A stretch of 64,000 nucleotides of DNA from Labia minor (lineage: Eukaryota; Arthropoda; Insecta; Dermaptera; Spongiphoridae), in NCBI GenBank assembly GCA_963082975.1, contig OY720350.1, positions 22,725,875 to 22,789,874 on the forward strand, read 5' to 3'. The notes below the pieces were generated by a model. It was not told the DNA's origin. It did not search any database and saw nothing but the letters and a program-made list of their open reading frames with translations. Positions 23,901-35,422 of this stretch are shown here, piece after piece. Position 1 is the stretch's first letter; the number at the start of each line of letters is the position of its first letter. A program made the translations under genes and the position numbers.

Positions 23901-26900
23901 ACGTCAGTTACACATGCGTTTATCTTGTCCAGATAACTTGGAGCAACTTGCAGAGGCATTAACTGAGGAATGGGCTTCCCTGCCTCAACATTTCATATTG
24001 AGCCTTATAAGGAGTATGAAACGTCGGTGTGAATCTTTAATTCGGAGCAGCGGAGGCCCAACATCCTATTAAGTGGTCAAATTTCATTTAATTGACTTCC
24101 AATTTCATTAAAATGATTTTCTAGACAAAAAAGAAAAACATTCTCTTTAACGTTAAATGTAATTTATTTTTTCTTTAATATTAAATAAGTTGACCTGTGG
24201 CTAGGTCCGAACCGACCGACGGTTTGAAATAAATTAATTTCCAGCTACAGAAACAATTTCAAATAATTTTAATATATCTATTAATGTAATAAAAAACAGA
24301 TAGGCATATAACATAAATATTTTTAATTTTATTTTATTTATAATATATATGTAAGACCAGGCTGTGACGTCATGAATGGCTGGATGACGTCATATAATTT
24401 TAAATTAAGAAAAACCAATAAAGATGATTTTTCTCGACAATAAAACCAATACAAAGTGAATGATTCGTGATGATATGTAAAAAATCTCCTCATGTGAAAT
24501 TTGGTGTGAAAATAACCCTTTCCTTCCTATCGTCGATCGCTAATACTACCACTTCCGGTTTCCGGAATTGCACCAAAAGTTGATCAATTCATCCCACTGA
24601 TGCATTAAGTAAATATACCAAATTTCATCAAAATCGGTTGAGCCGTTCAGGCTGTACACATCTATACGGACGGACAGACGGACAGACGGACGGACAGACG
24701 GACGGACGGACGGACGGACAGACATCATGCTAAAAATACTTTTTTCTGTTTAGAAAATGCATGATTCGTGGAGATATGTAAAAATCTCCACATGTGAAAT
24801 TTGGTGTGAAAACAATACCTCCCTTACTATCGTCGGTCGGTAAAAATAAATTGTTGTATTTAATATACATTCATGTGTCTTTATTTTTAAGCACAAAACC
24901 TATTACTATTGAATAAATAAGGTTTTAAGGTCGAACTATTAATTAAAATTAAAATATTCGAATTTTTGCGAGTGGTCCACTTCAAATTGTGAGCAGTGTA
25001 TATATATGTCTGTCTGTCTGTGTGTGTGTGTGTGTCTGTCAAATACTCAAAAACTACCCGTCCGATTGCGATGAAACTTTCAGGGATTGTTGTGGGCGTC
25101 CCAGGGAAGGTTTTAGTGTAGTTAAATCCAAAATTAATTTATCCAAAATTAATTTAAATAGTAATATTTTGGTAAAAGTCTATTTATGGTTACCATGGTT
25201 ACATTGAAAAATTTACAATAAATAAATAAAAATAATTGGAAATCTTTTCAACTTATTATTTTGATAAATTTTATTAATATTTTTAATTTTTTTTAAACTG
25301 CCAAAAATAACATACCCATAATAATAGTTGTAATAAAAATAAAAATATAAATCACAATGTAAGTAAAATATTGAATCGTTTTATTTATATTGTTTCAATT
25401 ATTGTTTGAATATTTATTAAATTTATATATAGATTAATTTACATGTTTAAATGTATATTTAATAAATTTATTTATTGATTCTTAATATTAATAATTCCAA
25501 TTACTTTCTTGAAATTTTTTTTTATTTAAAAGCATATTCACCATATTTCGCAAATTTGAATTGGATTAAATAACATATATTAATTTAAATTAAATTAAAT
25601 TAATTCAATTATAAATTAAAATTAATAAATAATATTTATTAAACCAGCGAAAGTTTGGCTCTTTTTTGATGGCACCACGTCACGTGTTGGCGCGTGAGAT
25701 TTCCAGTGTTAAAAAATTAATTCTGGTACTTTCAGCAATTCAATTTTCGATGTTGAGATTTTGATGTTTTTGATGTTATAAATAATATTTATTAAATTAT
25801 AATTTAATTAATTTAATTTAATTTAAATTAATAAATATTATTTAATCAAATTCAAATTTGCGAGATAGTCGAGTGGATAGTGGAGTGTTTGGCTCTTTGT
25901 TGATGGCACCAGGTCACGTGTTGGCGCGTGAGATTTCCAGTGTTAAAAAATCAATTCTGGTACTTTCAGCGATTCTATCAAGCTGAAATTCTATATATAA
26001 CAGTTTTATACAATTATTAATCCTGTGAAAAATTATCAAACATATATCTTTATTTTTACGGTCACACACACACACACATATTTAAAAATTAATTTATTAA
26101 AATATATATTATATAATATATTATATATAGTATATAATTTAATATATATATATATATATATATTCTGAAATTAATTTTAAATTATATAAATATATTAGAA
26201 ATTAATTTAATATAATTTAACACATAATAATATATTAAAATATTTTATTTTATATATACATAATTTAGTAATACTGATTATTAATGTAAATATAAATAAT
26301 AATATTTAATATGGCAAATATGTAAAATTTTGTAAAGAATGTATCAGAAGTTTAGTGTCTAACATTCTGGCGTATTGCGCATGCGTATATCGGTCGGGTC
26401 GGTCGGTCGGTCGGTCGGTCGGGTCGATCTCACCGGTCGGGTCGTTTTGGAATCTCACGCGAGTTCTATACTTTTTCCCCATCCCGCAAAAGTGCTCAAC
26501 GCCGCTAAAGAAGTTTTCACTTCAAAAAATATGTTATAAGAATTTCGTAATGAACCTTTTTTACTCTTAACTTTTCTCAATTTTTATTATATTCATTAAT
26601 CTCTTTTTTATTATCATGAATTTATTATTATTTAATATTTAAAATATCACGATTTGATTATTTGACTATTATCTTTGAAAGGAATCACAAAAGTAAGGGA
26701 AATTGACCTGCGGTAGGAAAAGAAAACGGTGAAATGAAACGGTGTTATGGGCCAAATCCCTAAGTTAGGTTGGGGAGTGTCGTTATGAATACATCGGTTT
26801 GCCCGTTAGAATTTTTTTTACTGTGAATCTCGATTTTCTATTTCGCTGAACACGTAATAGCTGATATTTTTGAGCAACGCATGACTGTGAATTTTGTTTC

Positions 26901-29082
26901 GTGTTTGGGAAATCAGCCGCGGATACTATTGTGATTTCAAAAAATACTTATGTGGATGCTGCTCTAATTAAAACCAAAAGTTATAAATAGTTTTCACGTT
27001 TCCAAAATTGAGAAATATCAATTGTAAATCAACCGGATTAAAGACGCCCCTCAACATCAAGAAATAACGACAATGTCGACAAAATCAATGTTCTTTTTTG
27101 TGAAAACCGTCGTCAAATCATAGATCATCTTTGTGAAATGTCTATAGAAAAGGCAAATAATTCTATTCTGACAACATCCTGACAACACCGGGCTAACTGA
27201 TTTTGACCAGAAACGGCTGATCTTCCACGTACCACATACTCAACAGATATAACCGTTTCAATCCAAAAGGGAAAAAAGAAAAGCGTGAAGGATGTAAACC
27301 AAAAATCACTGAAAGGTGAAAAGAACATCTCGTTAAGTAAATTTAAAAAATGTTTTAAATAATGAAAGGATCGTTTGGAGGGATGTGTTTTAGTCAATGG
27401 AGAATATTTAGAAGACGATCAAAATTTAGTCTAAATATTATGAGAAATAAAGAAGTTATTACGAAATTTGTGTTGTTTTTGAGTCCACCTCTCGTATATA
27501 AATATAAATTACAATGTTAATAAGAAAAATTTTAAATATCAATTATAGTATTTATATAAACATTTAAATAATTAACTATGCTGATTACCACAAATGATAT
27601 CCATGGTACAGTTACTAATGTATGGATAAATTTTGAAAGGTTTGCCACTTTTTGCATAGGGCTCTAAAAGTTCCAACAGAATCTGGCTATAATGATGGGT
27701 ATTGGTTTCATAATGATTCAAAATTTGAAAATGAAATGCATTGGTTAGCAGTTTCCGATGAAGAAACCATTTTTCACCTGGAACGATAAAATTTAAATTT
27801 ATCAATATTTACATAATTTTTATTAAAAATTTAAAATTTTATAATAATTTTAAATAGGAACATTACCTGAACTGATAAGAAGTCCTTCACCAAGCCAAGG
27901 TTTGAGAAAATCATAAAATATACTTTTTTTTATATTTTCATTACTACTTAAAAGGACCTAAAAAATAATTAAAACATCATAGAAAGTTATTATTATTATT
28001 TATTTATAGAATATTTTTCAAAACATTTTAATTTAAAATTATCTTATTTTGAAGTTAACTAAAAATATTAAAATTATTAATTAAACATTAGTAATAAAAA
28101 TTAATTTTGTTAAATTGTTTACCTGTACATCTTTTGCTTTAAATAATAAGACAATAGGAGTTCCAAGAGCCCAGATACGTACTCGATCACCGTAATTTTC
28201 GGACAATTTTTTTAAACCTTTAAAAAAATCTAAAAAAAAGATTTTTTTTCTATTTGTCATTTTAAAACTTATATTTTATATATTGTAAATAATCTTAATT
28301 TTTTATTTAATCAATCATATAAAAAAACCTCTGACTTTTATACGTCCTACGCAAGGCCAACGCTTATCATGTCACTTATGTTTCCTATGATCAGTAGAAC
28401 GAGTCCTATCAACCGTTACCTTGATTTTCTTGATCAGAGGCGCTACTTTTTATCAAGTAGCTTCACATTGTTGATCCCAGAGGCTGAGTTCACTCCATCC
28501 CACCCCAGCTAATGAAATTCCCTCGCCAGGTCAGGGATTATAACCCGGGACTCCGAGAACTTGAGCCAGCTACGCTAGCTCCCACCCTGTGGCGCCTTCT
28601 AATCTATTTTATGGCCATTTTAAAATAACAGAGTCCGAAAACATCACTTCTTACTATAAAAATAATAATATAAACGTTTTTGGTTTGAATCTCCTCACCA
28701 ATACCCCCATTTCTTATTGTGTTAATTAAATAAATATGAATTCAGAATAAATAAAAAGATAAAGAATATTAGAAAATACACGTTTTAGGGAATATAATAA
28801 CTGAAAAATCAATCTGCCCAATTTTGTTTGTAAAAGTAGTTTATACGAATATAATAAATCTTTATATAAATGTTTAAAGAATTCATAAATTCGTAATTGA
28901 GTAAAAATAATACCTTTATTGGGTACCTTGAATACATCTATATTGCCGACGAATGACTTTGGATCCGGGCCTGGAATTTTATTGATAGCATCTTGAAGCT
29001 CTTTACTTGGAAATTTGTATGGCACAAATAAATAGAGAATTCCAAAAACTATAACTAAACCCACCAAAACCCAAAAAAACAT
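20929..29082 (-). CDS. P450-C: complete CYP4-type cytochrome P450 with altered I-helix (501 aa)
   Basis: Exons: 28914-29082, 28123-28229, 27867-27957, 27589-27777, 22502-22568, 22283-22409, 22152-22206, 21930-22057, 21689-21757, 21436-21595, 21184-21363, 20929-21092. Total 1506 nt, open throughout, same phases as B, D and F. The anchor, hinge ([10 protein letters not shown]), C-helix WFLHR, ETLR, FDPDRF and heme loop [10 protein letters not shown] with Cys446 are intact. The I-helix differs: the CYP4 signature reads EVDTFMFG then GYDTTAG, so E311 is Gly and H313 is Tyr, while D314, T315 and T316 remain. In CYP4 enzymes that Glu forms an ester bond to the heme, so this protein should hold its heme non-covalently. 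Intron 4 is about 5 kb and contains a Tc1 element, a family X copy inside it, and a long repeat found inverted at the right window end. Exons 6-8 with introns 6-7 match P450-F almost exactly (conversion tract). Likely an active but modified enzyme. Confidence 0.92.
23075..24072 (+). pseudogene. Tc1-type transposase, frameshifted
   Basis: The N-terminus has a paired-like helix-turn-helix ([20 protein letters not shown]) and a second DNA-binding segment. The catalytic core shows FTDESKF and LVDDNAGPH in one frame, and [16 protein letters not shown] (the Glu) in another; the frame change falls near 23830-23850. About a dozen residues also seem missing after GGGSIMVW. Recent but non-functional. 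Confidence 0.8.
24187..24846 (+). mobile_element. Family X element, copy 3 (insertion site can be reconstructed)
   Basis: Complete copy inserted in the right TIR of the Tc1 element. The undisturbed left TIR (around 22915-22935) supplies the empty site and shows no target duplication beyond an ambiguous TT. Confidence 0.8.
25152..26528 (+). repeat. Long repeat R, left copy (inverted partner at 62670-64000)
   Basis: About 1.35 kb matching the right end of the window in inverted orientation, including TGCGCATGCGTATATCGGTC, a GGTC-repeat tract, and an end with TAAAGAAGTTTTCACTTC. It contains two rearranged family Y pieces (25548-26070). Homology to P450-B intron 4 resumes immediately after it at about 26535, so it marks the edge of an insertion into P450-C intron 4. 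Confidence 0.7.
26880..27490 (+). mobile_element. Degenerate mariner 3' part
   Basis: Ends with a mariner-like terminus: on the minus strand it reads ATACGAGAGGTGGACTCAAA. Preceded by a plus-strand remnant [16 protein letters not shown], typical of mariner transposase C-termini. Many stops. It lies in P450-C intron 4. Confidence 0.5.
28330..28600 (-). mobile_element. tRNA-derived SINE in P450-C intron 1
   Basis: On the minus strand, TAGCGTAGCTGGCTCAAG resembles a pol III A box and GGGTTATAATCCC a B box, at tRNA-like spacing. A unique body with CTTGATAAAAAGTAGCGCC follows. A fragment of the body recurs at 17030-17180. Confidence 0.45.
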
Positions 29083-29195
29083 TTTAATACTCGTTGAGGA
29101 CTTTCGAAAATTGAATCCACAACAAAATGCCTTAACATGAGTCTCATTAATTTTATAATCAACTCCCCACTATTTTCCAATAACAAGACGTAAGT
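29083..29195 (-). promoter_or_regulatory. Diverged promoter block of P450-C
   Basis: A weaker version of the shared upstream block: AGTGGGGAGT, then a region resembling AAGGCATTTTG, then TTTTCGAA before the leader. P450-E has a similar degenerate block at about 49293-49435. Confidence 0.35.
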
Positions 29196-29489
29196 CCAAC
29201 TATTTTATAATATATTTGATAAATACCTTAATTCTGATATATTTGTTATTATAATGATTAGTTTAATTTATTACAAAAAATAATTAATAAACATTAAACT
29301 ATTTAGATAAGTTTTATTATTTCAATAAATAAAAAAGATATCTTTCATTAGACGTAGTTAAAAAATGAAAACTAATATTTTTATTTTAAAAAATTACCTT
29401 ATATTTTTTCTTTCACTTTTTTATTATTTGAAGCTGGAGGCACCTTAATAACAAAAGCCAAGCAAAGTGTAGAATGTTATGAGCTGCTA

Positions 29490-29771
29490 AAACCTAATGT
29501 AATCTATAACTGCAGATGTCTACTGATGTAAAAGACGCAAAGTTATCCTCTTGAATGACAACGCTGGGCCACACGTTGCAGGAATTATGAAGGACACACT
29601 GTTGCAGCTCGAATTGGAAGTTTGCCGCACCCACTGTACTCTCCAGACATAGCGCCTTCTGAATACCACTTGTTCAGATCGATGCAACATGGATTGGCTT
29701 GCACATGGTTTCGAAATGCTGAAGAAGTGCGAAAGTTGATCAATAATTGGATCGTTGCCAAAGCAACATTG
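29490..29771 (+). mobile_element. mariner fragment
   Basis: Broken plus-strand frames show VILLNDNAGPHVAGIMKDTL and then HPLYSPDIAPSEYHLFRSMQ, the second and third catalytic blocks of an irritans-like mariner. A family X copy is joined to its 3' side. Confidence 0.65.
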
Positions 29772-30448
29772 TTTTTACCGACCGACGATAGTAAGGGAGG
29801 TATTGTTTTCACACCAAATTTCACATGTGGAGATTTTTACATATCTCCACGAATCATGCATTTTCTAATCAGAAAAAGGTATTTTTAGCATGATGTCTGT
29901 CCGTCCGTCTGTCCGTCCGTCTGTCCGTCCGTCTGTCCGTCCGTCTGTCCGTCCGTATAGATGTGTACAGCCTGAACGGCTCAACCGATTTGGATGAAAT
30001 TTGGTATATTTACTTAATGCATCAGTGGGATGAATTGATCAACTTTTGGTGCAAATCCGGAAACCGGAAGTGGTAGTATTAGCGATCGACGATAAGAAGG
30101 GAAGGGTTATTTTCGTACCAAATTTCACATAAGGAGATTTTTTTACATATCACCACGAATCATGCACTCTGCATTGGTTTTATCCTCGAGAAAAATCATA
30201 TTTATTAGTTTTTTATTGATTTAAAATTATATGACGTCATCCAGCCATTCATGACGTCACAGCCTGGTCTTGCATATATATTATAAATAAAATAAAATTA
30301 AAAATGTTTATATTTATTATTTATGTATCCATATCTGTTTTTTATTACATTAATAGATATATGAAAATTATTTGAAATTGTTTCTGTAGCTGGAAATTAA
30401 TTTATTTCAAACCGTCGGTCGGTTCGGACCTGGCCACAGGTCAACTTA
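29772..30448 (-). mobile_element. Family X element, copy 4
   Basis: Complete copy with an expanded CCGT/CTGT tract near 29897-29958. It interrupts the mariner fragment. Confidence 0.8.
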
Positions 30449-30599
30449 TTTCCACACGATATCGTCTTGTTGAAAGAAAGATGGGTAAAAGTAGATAATG
30501 TTGAAAAATATTTTGATTAATAAGTAAAAAAAAATGATCTGAATATGTGGATATATTTGAATCTGCCATACTCTCTTCGGGTTTCGGGGCTACATCCTT

Positions 30600-30957
30600 A
30601 ATTAAATTATAAATTAAAATTAATAAATAATATTTATTAAACCAGAGCATGTTTGGCTCTTTGTTGATGGCACCACGTCACGTGTTGGCGCGTGAGATTT
30701 GCAGTGTTAAAAAATTAATTCTGGTACTTTCAGCGATTCAATCAAGCTGAAATTCTATATATAGCAGTTTTATACAATTGTTAATCATGTGAAAAATTAT
30801 CAAACATATATCTTTATTTTTACGATCACTTTAGAAGAAAAAAATCAAAACGTTGTAGGTAATGACCCTCTTCCGGTTGAGCTACATTTCTCAAAAGTTG
30901 TTAGAAAACTATGAATTTTGAATAATGCTATCTCTGGCGAGTTAGTAAAAATTAATA
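30600..30957 (-). mobile_element. Family Y element, partial
   Basis: Inverted relative to the 20 kb copy: ATTAATAAATAATATTT, CACGTGTTGGCGCG, TTCAGCGATTCAATCAAG, AATGACCCTCTTCCGGTT, ending at CTATCTCTGGCGAGTTAG. It lacks the microsatellite part. Confidence 0.55.
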
Positions 30958-31060
30958 GACACTCCAACCTAATATAAATATATAAAATTGTAATAAAAGA
31001 AGATTACATATTCAACTTCAAAATATATTCACATTCATTTTAAATCAAAAAATTAAATTG

Positions 31061-31302
31061 ACTTAATGATGATTTAAAATTTGATAAATGCATTGGTTAG
31101 CTGTTTTCGTTGAGCACTTTACGTCTGAAAATAACAACCATAAAATTTATCAGTATTAACCTATATTTATTATAAAATTGTAAATTATTAATATAATTTA
31201 ATTAAATTTGTTTACCTGAATTGACAAAACCTGCGTCACTAAACCATAGTTTAAGTAAATTATAAAAATTACTTTTATTTATATTTTGCTATATAAAATG
31301 AC
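31061..31302 (-). pseudogene. Relic of P450 exons 3 and 4
   Basis: The minus strand at 31216-31302 matches exon 3 of the neighbouring P450s, including the acceptor and donor contexts, but is 4 bp shorter (87 versus 91 nt) and has an in-frame stop. At 31061-31124 it matches the first part of exon 4 (the [17 protein letters not shown] region) with frame-breaking changes. The rest of exon 4 and the other exons are not recognisable here. It keeps the same order and strand as genes A-C, so it is best read as a decayed extra cluster member between C and D. Confidence 0.7.
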
Positions 31303-31452
31303 CTAAATAGAAATTAAGTAAACTAGCAATTTTTTTAATTTTAATATTTTAAACTCTGTATTTAGGGTTTCTTCTTTCTTCAAATAATTATGTTATGTTC
31401 AATTATAATGAATACAAAAATCCAAGATAGTATTCATCCAAATATTATAGAC

Positions 31453-31626
31453 CAGGGATGCTCACACCTGGGCCACACTTGGTGATACTTAGAGCCATAT
31501 TAAAAAATCGAAAATGTTTAAGAGCCAAATCGAAAAAAATTTTACCTTTTTTTTTTGTGTCATGACTTTAAATTTTTTAATTGAGCCACAATAAACTCGA
31601 AAAGATTCACCGTTTGGCCACCGTGG
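31453..31626. mobile_element. Small hAT-like MITE
   Basis: Starts CAGGGATGCTCACACCTGGG and ends GGCCACCGTGG. Flanked by TTATAGAC and CTATAGAC, a 7-of-8 match that fits an 8 bp target duplication. Confidence 0.5.
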
Positions 31627-31917
31627 CTATAGACAATTCATTTAAAAATTTCATTTAAAAACTTTCTGAAATTATAAAAAGAGCATTTATTTAATTATTC
31701 AAAAAGTTAATTCAATTTATTGAGATATTTAATATTTTTTCAAAATATCTAGCTTATTATATGTAATTGAAATCATCTTATACAATTACTAACAAAAATT
31801 GCAAATTTATAACTATATAGGTATATCCTTGTATTTCTGAACTTTTGTGAAAATTTGTGCACATGATTTTTACAAAATTACATATTGTCGATGAATATTA
31901 TCCCGTGTAATTAAAAT

Positions 31918-32553
31918 AAGTTGACCTGTGGCCAGGTCCGAACCGACCGACGGTTTGAAATAAATTAATTTCCAGCTACAGAAACAATTTCAAATAATTT
32001 TAATATATCTATTAATGTAATAAAAAACAGATATGGATACATAAATAATGAATATAAACATTTTTAATTTTATTTTATTTATAATATATATGCAAGACCA
32101 GGCTGTGACGTCATGAATGGCTGGATGACGTCATATAATTTTAAATCAAGAAAAAACTAATAAATATGATTTTTCTCGAGGATAAAACCAATACAAAGTG
32201 CATGATTCGTGGTGATATATAAAAAAATCTCCTTTGGTGTGAAAATAACCCTTTCCTTCCTATCGTCGATCGCTGATACCACCACTTCCGGTTTCCCGAA
32301 TTGCACCAAAAGTTGATCAATTCATCCCACTGATGCATTAAGTAAATATACCAAATTTCATCAAAATCGGTTGAGCCGTTCAGGCTGTACACATCTATAC
32401 GGACGGACGGACAGACGGACGGACAGACATCATGCTAAAAATACTTTTTTCTGTTTAGAAAATGCATGATTCGTGGAGATATGTAAAAATCTCCACATGT
32501 GAAATTTGGTGTGAAAACAATACCTCCCTTACTATCGTCGGTCGGTAAAAAAA
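31918..32553 (+). mobile_element. Family X element, copy 5
   Basis: Complete copy, short microsatellite. Lies immediately outside the left arm of the inverted duplication. Confidence 0.8.
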
Positions 32554-32785
32554 TAAATGAAATTTATAGGTAGGAGAAAAAAACAAAATCTAATTGATAT
32601 AGGTATAATCACAAATGTAAAGGGATAAAATTATTCAGCTCCAGTCAGTTTGAAATGCATTGAGATAAATGATTCAATATAAGTATAAGTATATTTAAGA
32701 TCATAAAAAAATAAGGGATCCTTCCTTAGTATTATTTTAATTCTAAAAATTATAGGAACACTTTAAAAAATCTAAAAATTTTATT

Positions 32786-32830
32786 TACTTTTTAATCCTC
32801 CTAAATGTTTTCCGTTTTTGAATTACTACA
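32786..32830 (-). pseudogene. Possible relic of P450 exon 7 (left arm)
   Basis: Read on the minus strand, this AT-rich stretch begins with a codon run for VIQKRKTFRRIKK followed by GTAAA. That resembles exon 7 of the cluster ([13 protein letters not shown], then GT). A diverged inverted counterpart lies at about 59555-59597 in the right arm. It is not collinear with the exon 3-4 relic at 31.1-31.3 kb. The match is short and in a low-complexity context, so it may be chance. Confidence 0.3.
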
Positions 32831-32953
32831 CGTTTTTGTTAAGAGATCGATTCTTTAGAATTATTTTTGTTTAAAAGATATTTTCACCCATAATGTGGTC
32901 ATTACTATTATATTACTAACTTACTCTATAAAAGTTTTACTCTACTATTACTA

Positions 32954-33341
32954 CAGTGAACGCTCTATGTAAGCAACTCATTTGAACCAATTTCAATAAA
33001 AAAGTTTATATTGGGAAAAGTTGATTATAGGGAAAATTGTTTTTAAACTACAAAAAGATTAATTAATTAAAAGAAACTAAGATAAATTTTAGTAACTATT
33101 ATAATTATAAGAAATTAACATCAATACTGACAGCACAAAACACAAACATATTCCAATATAACAAAAATTTTTACAATTTGAGGTTATGTTGTAGTGAACA
33201 GCTGTTAAATCAAATAATTAGCTATAAAAAAATACATAAGTTGCTTATACAGAAAAGTTGAACTAAAAAAAGTTGCTTGTATATAAGTTGTTTATAAAGA
33301 ATGTTTATTATGGGGATGTTGCTTATATAGAGCGTTCACTA
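32954..33341. mobile_element. pogo/Tigger-like non-autonomous element, left arm
   Basis: Terminal inverted repeats CAGTGAACGCTCTATGTAAG and, inverted at the right, GTTGCTTATATAGAGCGTTC. The sequence style matches pogo-type TIRs. No transposase. Confidence 0.6.
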
Positions 33342-33765
33342 AATTTAATTTTTAATTTTTAAACTCAGTGAAGTTAAAACTTTTGTCTCTTAATTTTGTA
33401 TCTCGTTAACTTATTAGATGAGCTTCGATTTAATTTTATAAAATTATAATTTTTGTAAGAAATGATAAAATAAAATTAATAATTCAAGTATATAGAATAT
33501 CTATATACTAGAGCAGCGGTCGGGGAACTTTTTTAATCATTACCCCAAAATATTCTTGTCTACGTTGATATTAACCCCATGGCGAAAAGCAAAAAAAAAA
33601 AAACGGAATAGCCTCTTTTTAGCATCTTATTATAGCCTTCCATGATAATTTTGAAAAGTGAACAATAATTAATAATTTAATTTAAACATCATTTATTCAA
33701 TTGGTAAGTATATAATAGCAATACACAATAGTAATAATAGTAATATAAGTAATATATATAAGATA

Positions 33766-34654
33766 TAATAGGTTGTCAAATATCTCCCTTCCGCCTTTTT
33801 CGCGGCTATGTACAAAGCGCTACAGAGCTCGCATCTGGCAATACTATACATCATTTGAAATGCCTTGACATAATCTACAAAATGACGCTATGCATGATTA
33901 GTTTAGATATTGCGTTCGACAGTTATAGACGTGTAAACATGGAGTTCACTAACGCCGAAATTCGCGTTATTTTAGTTTTCCTTCGTTAAAGGCAAATCCG
34001 CTAGAGAAACATTCCGTGAGATTAATGGTGTTTTGGGGGATGGCAATCTATCACTTCGAACCACGAAAGAATGGTTTTGACGATTCAGAGCCGGTGAAAA
34101 CGACACCATGGTTTTGCTGTGTGTTTGGTGGGATTGGAAGGGAATCATCCACTATGAGCTGCTCCCATATGGCCAGTCGCTTAATTCTACCATCTACTGC
34201 GAATGACTGGAACGCTTGAAGCAGGCGATCGACTAGAAGCGTCCAGAATTGGCCAACAGGAAGGGTGTAGTGTTCCACCAGGACAACGCCAGACCACACA
34301 CTTCGTTGATGACTCGTCAGAAGCTACGGGAGCTCGGGTGGGAGATTTTATCGCATCTACCATATAGCCCGGACGCAGCGCCAAGTGATTACCACCTGTT
34401 CCTGTCCTTGGCAAACGCTCTTGGTGGTGTAAAGTTGGACTCAAAAGAGGCTTGTGAAAAGTGGCAGTCCGAGTTCTTCGCAAATAAGAAGGGGGGTTTC
34501 TACGAGGGGGTTATTATGAAGTTGCTGTCTAGATGGAAACAGATTATCGAACAAAACGGTGCATATTTGAACTAAATCCGATCACTGTAACACTTTTTAT
34601 AAAGCATTGAATAAAGAGCAAAAAAGCGGAAGGGAGATATTTGACAACCTATTA
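33766..34654 (+). mobile_element. mariner element nested in the hAT element
   Basis: Perfect TIRs beginning ATAGGTTGTCAAATATCTCC, flanked by TA on both sides, 889 bp. The near-identical TIRs mark it as recent. Confidence 0.85.
34249..34575 (+). pseudogene. mariner transposase C-terminal frame
   Basis: The open frame has VVFHQDNARPHTSLMTRQKL (second Asp) and LPYSPDAAPSDYHLFLSL (third Asp), ending IIEQNGAYLN. The upstream half is frameshifted and deleted between 33940 and 34249. Confidence 0.8.
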
Positions 34655-35309
34655 TAACCAATTGAAACCCATTGGGGTACAACTGTAACAAAGTATAATA
34701 ATAATACTATAACAAACAAAATAACATTCTCATAGTGGTACAAACAAAAATTAGAATTGAAAAAATTAGTCTTGATTAGTCTTAACTCGAGAACACTAGT
34801 GGTGGGGAGTGAGATGGCATGGATAAGTCACTAAACTTGTTTAAGTTGAAAAAAATAATTTGCAAAAATACTAACAGGTTTATAAAATAGAAAATTAAAA
34901 ATATATACTTTTTACTCATAAATGTTTCATTTTTACTCCCAAAAATTTAATTTTTACCCCATTTGGGATAATTTACCCCGGTTCACCGACCGCTGTACTA
35001 GAGTATAGTGTTTTTCGAATTTAAATTTTTCAAGGGTATTAAATCAAGTATTAATATTACTTGTTCTTGATTCCTTTCTAGTCATTTCATCCACTGAATC
35101 AAGAGTTCCGTATGCAAGGTTAAATAGTTTTTATTCTTTATACAAAAGTTTTAGCAATGGATGACAATTCAAATTTCAATTATTATTAATTATTAACATA
35201 AGACGAATATTAATAACAGTTAATATTCCTAAATTACAATGAAAGAACATATATATATTTTATTATTATAATTATATAATAATTGGAATGAGAAAAACAT
35301 CTCTCGCTC

Positions 35310-35422
35310 ATTGGAGAAAAGTAGTGGGGATAAGTTTACAAGATAACTGAATATTCTGTCAAGTCATCTTGTAGTGGCATAAATTTTCGAGCATAGAACG
35401 AGAGAGGTATTCGAGTTTCAAA
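35310..35422 (+). promoter_or_regulatory. Conserved promoter/5' leader block of P450-D
   Basis: The 110 bp before the ATG are conserved with genes F and B and more weakly with C and E. Shared blocks on the coding strand are GTAGTGGGGA, a run around AAGATAACTGA, GTCAAGTCAT, and a TATA-like CATAAATTTTCGAG near 35378-35391. Conservation that reaches upstream of the coding start suggests a common core promoter and probably shared control elements. Confidence 0.55.

Larger units (their letters stand above)
22784..24998 (+). mobile_element. Tc1-like transposon with long TIRs, carrying an inserted family X copy
   Basis: Ends CACTGCTCACAATTTGAAGT and its exact inverse, flanked by TA target duplications. 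The inverted repeats extend inward well over 100 bp. The right TIR is split by a family X element (24187-24846). It lies within P450-C intron 4. Confidence 0.85.
33514..34995. mobile_element. hAT-like element with 8 bp target duplication, carrying a nested mariner
   Basis: Ends CAGCGGTCGGGGAAC and, inverted, TTCACCGACCGCTG. It is flanked by perfect TACTAGAG duplications at 33506-33513 and 34996-35003. The right arm keeps the single empty copy CTCTAGTA at 58909-58916. Without the nested mariner it is about 590 bp and non-coding. Confidence 0.85.
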
